Assembly (NCBI GenBank): GCA_903952805.1
Contig: CAJBHN010000858.1
Location: 1-7,724, forward strand
From: an uncultured Myxococcales bacterium
GTDB lineage: Bacteria > Myxococcota > UBA727 > VGSZ01
Reading direction: 5' to 3'
Length of the DNA stretch: 7,724 nucleotides
Position numbers and translations under genes: made by a program. This document shows positions 5,715-7,724 of the stretch, one piece after another. The notes under the pieces were generated by a model. That model was given only the letters and a program-made list of their open reading frames with translations. It was not told where the DNA came from and did not search any database. Within the stretch, counting starts at the first letter, position 1, and each line of letters begins with the position of its first letter.

Positions 5715-7559
5715 GTGCCCATGCTCTCGCACCTGACCGTCAAGAACCTCGCTTTGATCGACCACGTCGAGCTGTCGTTTGCGCCGGGCCTCACGGTGCT
5801 GACGGGCGAGACGGGCGCCGGCAAATCCATCCTGGTAGAGGCGCTGCTGCTGTTGCTGGGACAGCGGGCCTCCGCCGACGTCGTGCGCCAGGGGGCCAGC
5901 GAAGGCATTGTCGAGGCCGTCTGGCACCTGCCCGCAGGCAGCGTCGCCACCGACGTGCAGCGAGCCCTCGACGACGCCGGCCTGCCACCGTTGGAGGACG
6001 GTCAGCTGGTGCTGCGCCGGGTGGTGTCGCGCGAAGGGCGCCACAAGCAGCAGGTCAACGGCGCCTTGTGCACCGTCACCCAACTCAAAGCCGTCGCCGA
6101 AAACCTGGTGGACTTCACCGGCCAGCACGCCCACCAACAATTGGTTCGCCACGACGCCGCCCTGCCCCTGGTCGACGGCTTCGCCGGCCACGACGACGAC
6201 GTCACGGCCATGGCCGACGCCTGGCGCTCAGCCCGATCGCTGGCCAGCGAGCTTGGCGAGCTGCGCACCAGGGAGGCCGAGAAGGAGCGCCGCCTCGACG
6301 TCATCCGCTTCTACCTCGACGAGATCGAGAGCCTGCATCCCCAGCCCGGCGAAGACGCGTCGCTGGAAAGCGAGCGCCGACGTTTGCTGAACGCCGGCAA
6401 GCTGCGCGACGCCGTCGCCGAAGCCAGCGCTCTCATCACCGACGGCGACAACGACGCCCTCACCAAGGTGCAACAGGCCCAGCAAGCCCTGCGCCGCGCC
6501 GCCCGCGATGACGACAGCCTGCGGGAATTGGCCGACAGTCTGGAGAGCGCCATCGCCGTCCTCGACGACGTCGCTCGCGACCTCGCCCGCCGCGCCGACG
6601 CTGACGTCGACCCTGCCCGGCTGGAGCGCGTGGAGGACCGCCTCGACGCGCTGAAGAAGGTCATGAAAAAACATGGCGGGGATCTCGACGCCGTGTTGCG
6701 GGCCCAGGCCGAGCTGCAAGCCGAGCGCTCGCTGCTGCAGGATGCCACCGAGCGCATCGCCGCCCTCGAACGTGACGTCGCCGCCGCCGTCGTCGCTGCT
6801 GCCGCCATCGCCGACCGCCTCAGCACCGCCCGCACCGCGGCCGCCGTCGAGCTTGGGCGCGCCATTGAAGCCGAATTGCCCGCGCTGGGCATGCAAAATG
6901 CGCGCATCGTGGTGGTGGTGGAAGCGCTGATGGCCGGCGAAGCCGCGCTGCGGGCAAGCGACGGTCGGGCCCTGACGGCGACGGGCGCCGACCAGGTTGA
7001 GATCCGGTTTTCGGCCAACGCCGGCGAGGCCCCCACGACGCTGTCCAAGGTCGCCTCGGGCGGCGAGTTGTCGCGGGTGCTGTTGGCGGTGAAGAGAGTG
7101 CTGCTGGACAGGGACCCCGTCCCCGTCAGCGTCTTTGACGAGGTCGACGCCGGCGTCGGCGGCGCCATCGGCGAGGCCATCGGCGAGAAGCTGGAGGCGA
7201 TCGCCGGCCAGAAGCGCCAGGTGCTGTGCATCACCCACCTGCCGCAGATCGCCTGCCGTGGCGAACACCACCTGGTCGTCAGCAAGGATGTACGTGAAGG
7301 TCGCACCGTCTCCCACGTCCGCCTGATCGACGACGCCGCCCGGGAGGGTGAATTGGCCCGCATGCTGGGGGGACGTGAAATCACGGCCACGACCCTGTCC
7401 CACGCCCGTGAGATGCTGACCCATGCCCGCGAGGCCCGCGCCCGGCGAGCGGCCGGCGTGCCCACCCCGGTCACCGGGCCGGCCCGGCCGGGGAGCGAGC
7501 CTGCGACCGACAAGCCAAGCCGGTCCAGGAAGGCCGCCGCTCGCGCCGCCGACGCCTGA
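5715..7559 (+). CDS. recN: RecN, SMC-like DNA repair ATPase
   Basis: RecN is a cytosolic, nucleoid-acting SMC-family ATPase recruited to double-strand breaks, where it helps RecA-dependent repair by holding DNA ends or sister chromatids together. The protein is 614 residues. It has an N-terminal ATPase half with Walker A GETGAGKS (31-38) and the Q-loop region FTGQHAHQQLV (135-144), a central Glu/Arg/Ala-rich coiled-coil region (about 160-380), then the C-terminal half with signature ASGGELSR (447-454), Walker B VSVFDEVDAGVGG (471-483) and H-loop THLPQIA (507-513, His508). Everything needed for ATP binding and hydrolysis is intact. E. coli RecN has 553 residues; much of the excess is a Pro/Ala/Arg/Lys-rich tail from about residue 575. 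GTG 5715 is chosen from AGGTGA spacing, but ATG 5721 (MLSHLTVKNLALI) matches the usual family N-terminus equally well. A LexA-like box lies directly upstream. The frame runs on to the probable tsaB after one TGA. Confidence 0.97.
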   Translation: MPMLSHLTVKNLALIDHVELSFAPGLTVLTGETGAGKSILVEALLLLLGQRASADVVRQGASEGIVEAVWHLPAGSVATDVQRALDDAGLPPLEDGQLVLRRVVSREGRHKQQVNGALCTVTQLKAVAENLVDFTGQHAHQQLVRHDAALPLVDGFAGHDDDVTAMADAWRSARSLASELGELRTREAEKERRLDVIRFYLDEIESLHPQPGEDASLESERRRLLNAGKLRDAVAEASALITDGDNDALTKVQQAQQALRRAARDDDSLRELADSLESAIAVLDDVARDLARRADADVDPARLERVEDRLDALKKVMKKHGGDLDAVLRAQAELQAERSLLQDATERIAALERDVAAAVVAAAAIADRLSTARTAAAVELGRAIEAELPALGMQNARIVVVVEALMAGEAALRASDGRALTATGADQVEIRFSANAGEAPTTLSKVASGGELSRVLLAVKRVLLDRDPVPVSVFDEVDAGVGGAIGEAIGEKLEAIAGQKRQVLCITHLPQIACRGEHHLVVSKDVREGRTVSHVRLIDDAAREGELARMLGGREITATTLSHAREMLTHAREARARRAAGVPTPVTGPARPGSEPATDKPSRSRKAAARAADA

Positions 7560-7601
7560 GCGCCGGATTGCGGGCCAGGACGCGGCGGTTCACAACGGCG
7601 T

Positions 7602-7724
7602 GTGCCCTGGTTGCTGCTGGATACCGCCATGCCCCGTGCCGTCGTCGCTGTCGTCGGCGACGGCAGCGTCGTCGGCCCCATCCTGGCCGAACTCCATCTC
7701 GATGACACAAGACGCCACGCCGAG
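7602..7724 (+). CDS. tsaB: Probable TsaB, tRNA t6A biosynthesis protein, 3'-partial
   Basis: Forty-one codons are visible before the window ends. From GTG 7602 the protein opens PWLLLDTAMPRAVVAVVGDG and continues to RRHAE at the edge. The hydrophobic strand followed by DTA, a second strand with VVGDG, and a later HAE are the N-terminal layout of the TsaB/TsaD (ASKHA) fold. TsaB is an inactive paralogue that scaffolds TsaD and TsaE in making N6-threonylcarbamoyladenosine at position 37 of ANN-decoding tRNAs. GTG 7602 is chosen because an ATG start at 7629 would remove the first strand and DTA. The frame is open back to the recN stop, with no other GTG or ATG start giving this N-terminus, and no clear Shine-Dalgarno. 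It follows recN by 42 bp on the same strand, possibly as one transcript. The call rests on a short N-terminus, hence moderate confidence. Confidence 0.72.
   Translation, partial: MPWLLLDTAMPRAVVAVVGDGSVVGPILAELHLDDTRRHAE

Noticed and set aside
7578..7594. GTTCA (7588-7592) before the probable tsaB as a third LexA-like site
   Set aside because: Only the GTTCA core fits; the other half is GC-rich and misses most consensus positions.
6228..7708. Long minus-strand frames opposite recN (398 and 465 codons)
   Set aside because: Low-complexity products lying antisense to an intact RecN.

Overview
The window is GC-rich, densely coding chromosomal DNA (no gap over about 120 bp) from a bacterium with an outer membrane. 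High GC, a beta-barrel protein ending in Phe, and two operator-like sites that fit my memory of the Myxococcus xanthus LexA consensus point to Myxococcota (formerly Deltaproteobacteria). That placement is inference; no rRNA or other marker is present.

Layout, left to right. (1) The 3' part of a large outer-membrane beta-barrel protein gene (+), its start and signal peptide lying left of the window. (2) ruvC and ruvA (+), the Holliday-junction resolvase and the junction-recognition subunit, 21 bp apart, with a LexA-like palindrome just before ruvC and no ruvB after ruvA. (3) Convergent to these, and only 5 bp from ruvA, the minus-strand pair uppS-cdsA, which makes undecaprenyl diphosphate (cell-wall lipid carrier) and CDP-diacylglycerol (phospholipid precursor). 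(4) Divergent from uppS, a small cytosolic alpha/beta hydrolase (+). (5) recN (+), an SMC-like repair ATPase, behind a second LexA-like box and a long inverted repeat that covers its ribosome binding site. (6) The first 41 codons of a gene that looks like tsaB (tRNA t6A modification), cut by the right edge.

The main theme is recombinational repair (ruvC, ruvA, recN) set among envelope-lipid genes. The most informative observation is regulatory. The sites before ruvC and recN share the pattern TGAAC-R-GATGT-M-Y-AG (opposite orientations) and end 20 and 19 bp before an ATG, suggesting joint SOS control of both repair loci. A second regulatory candidate is an inverted repeat that could mask the recN Shine-Dalgarno on transcripts reading through from the hydrolase gene. 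I see no tRNA/rRNA, CRISPR, insertion sequence, phage or integration features, and no clearly new multi-gene system; all genes but the barrel and the hydrolase are recognisable housekeeping genes.
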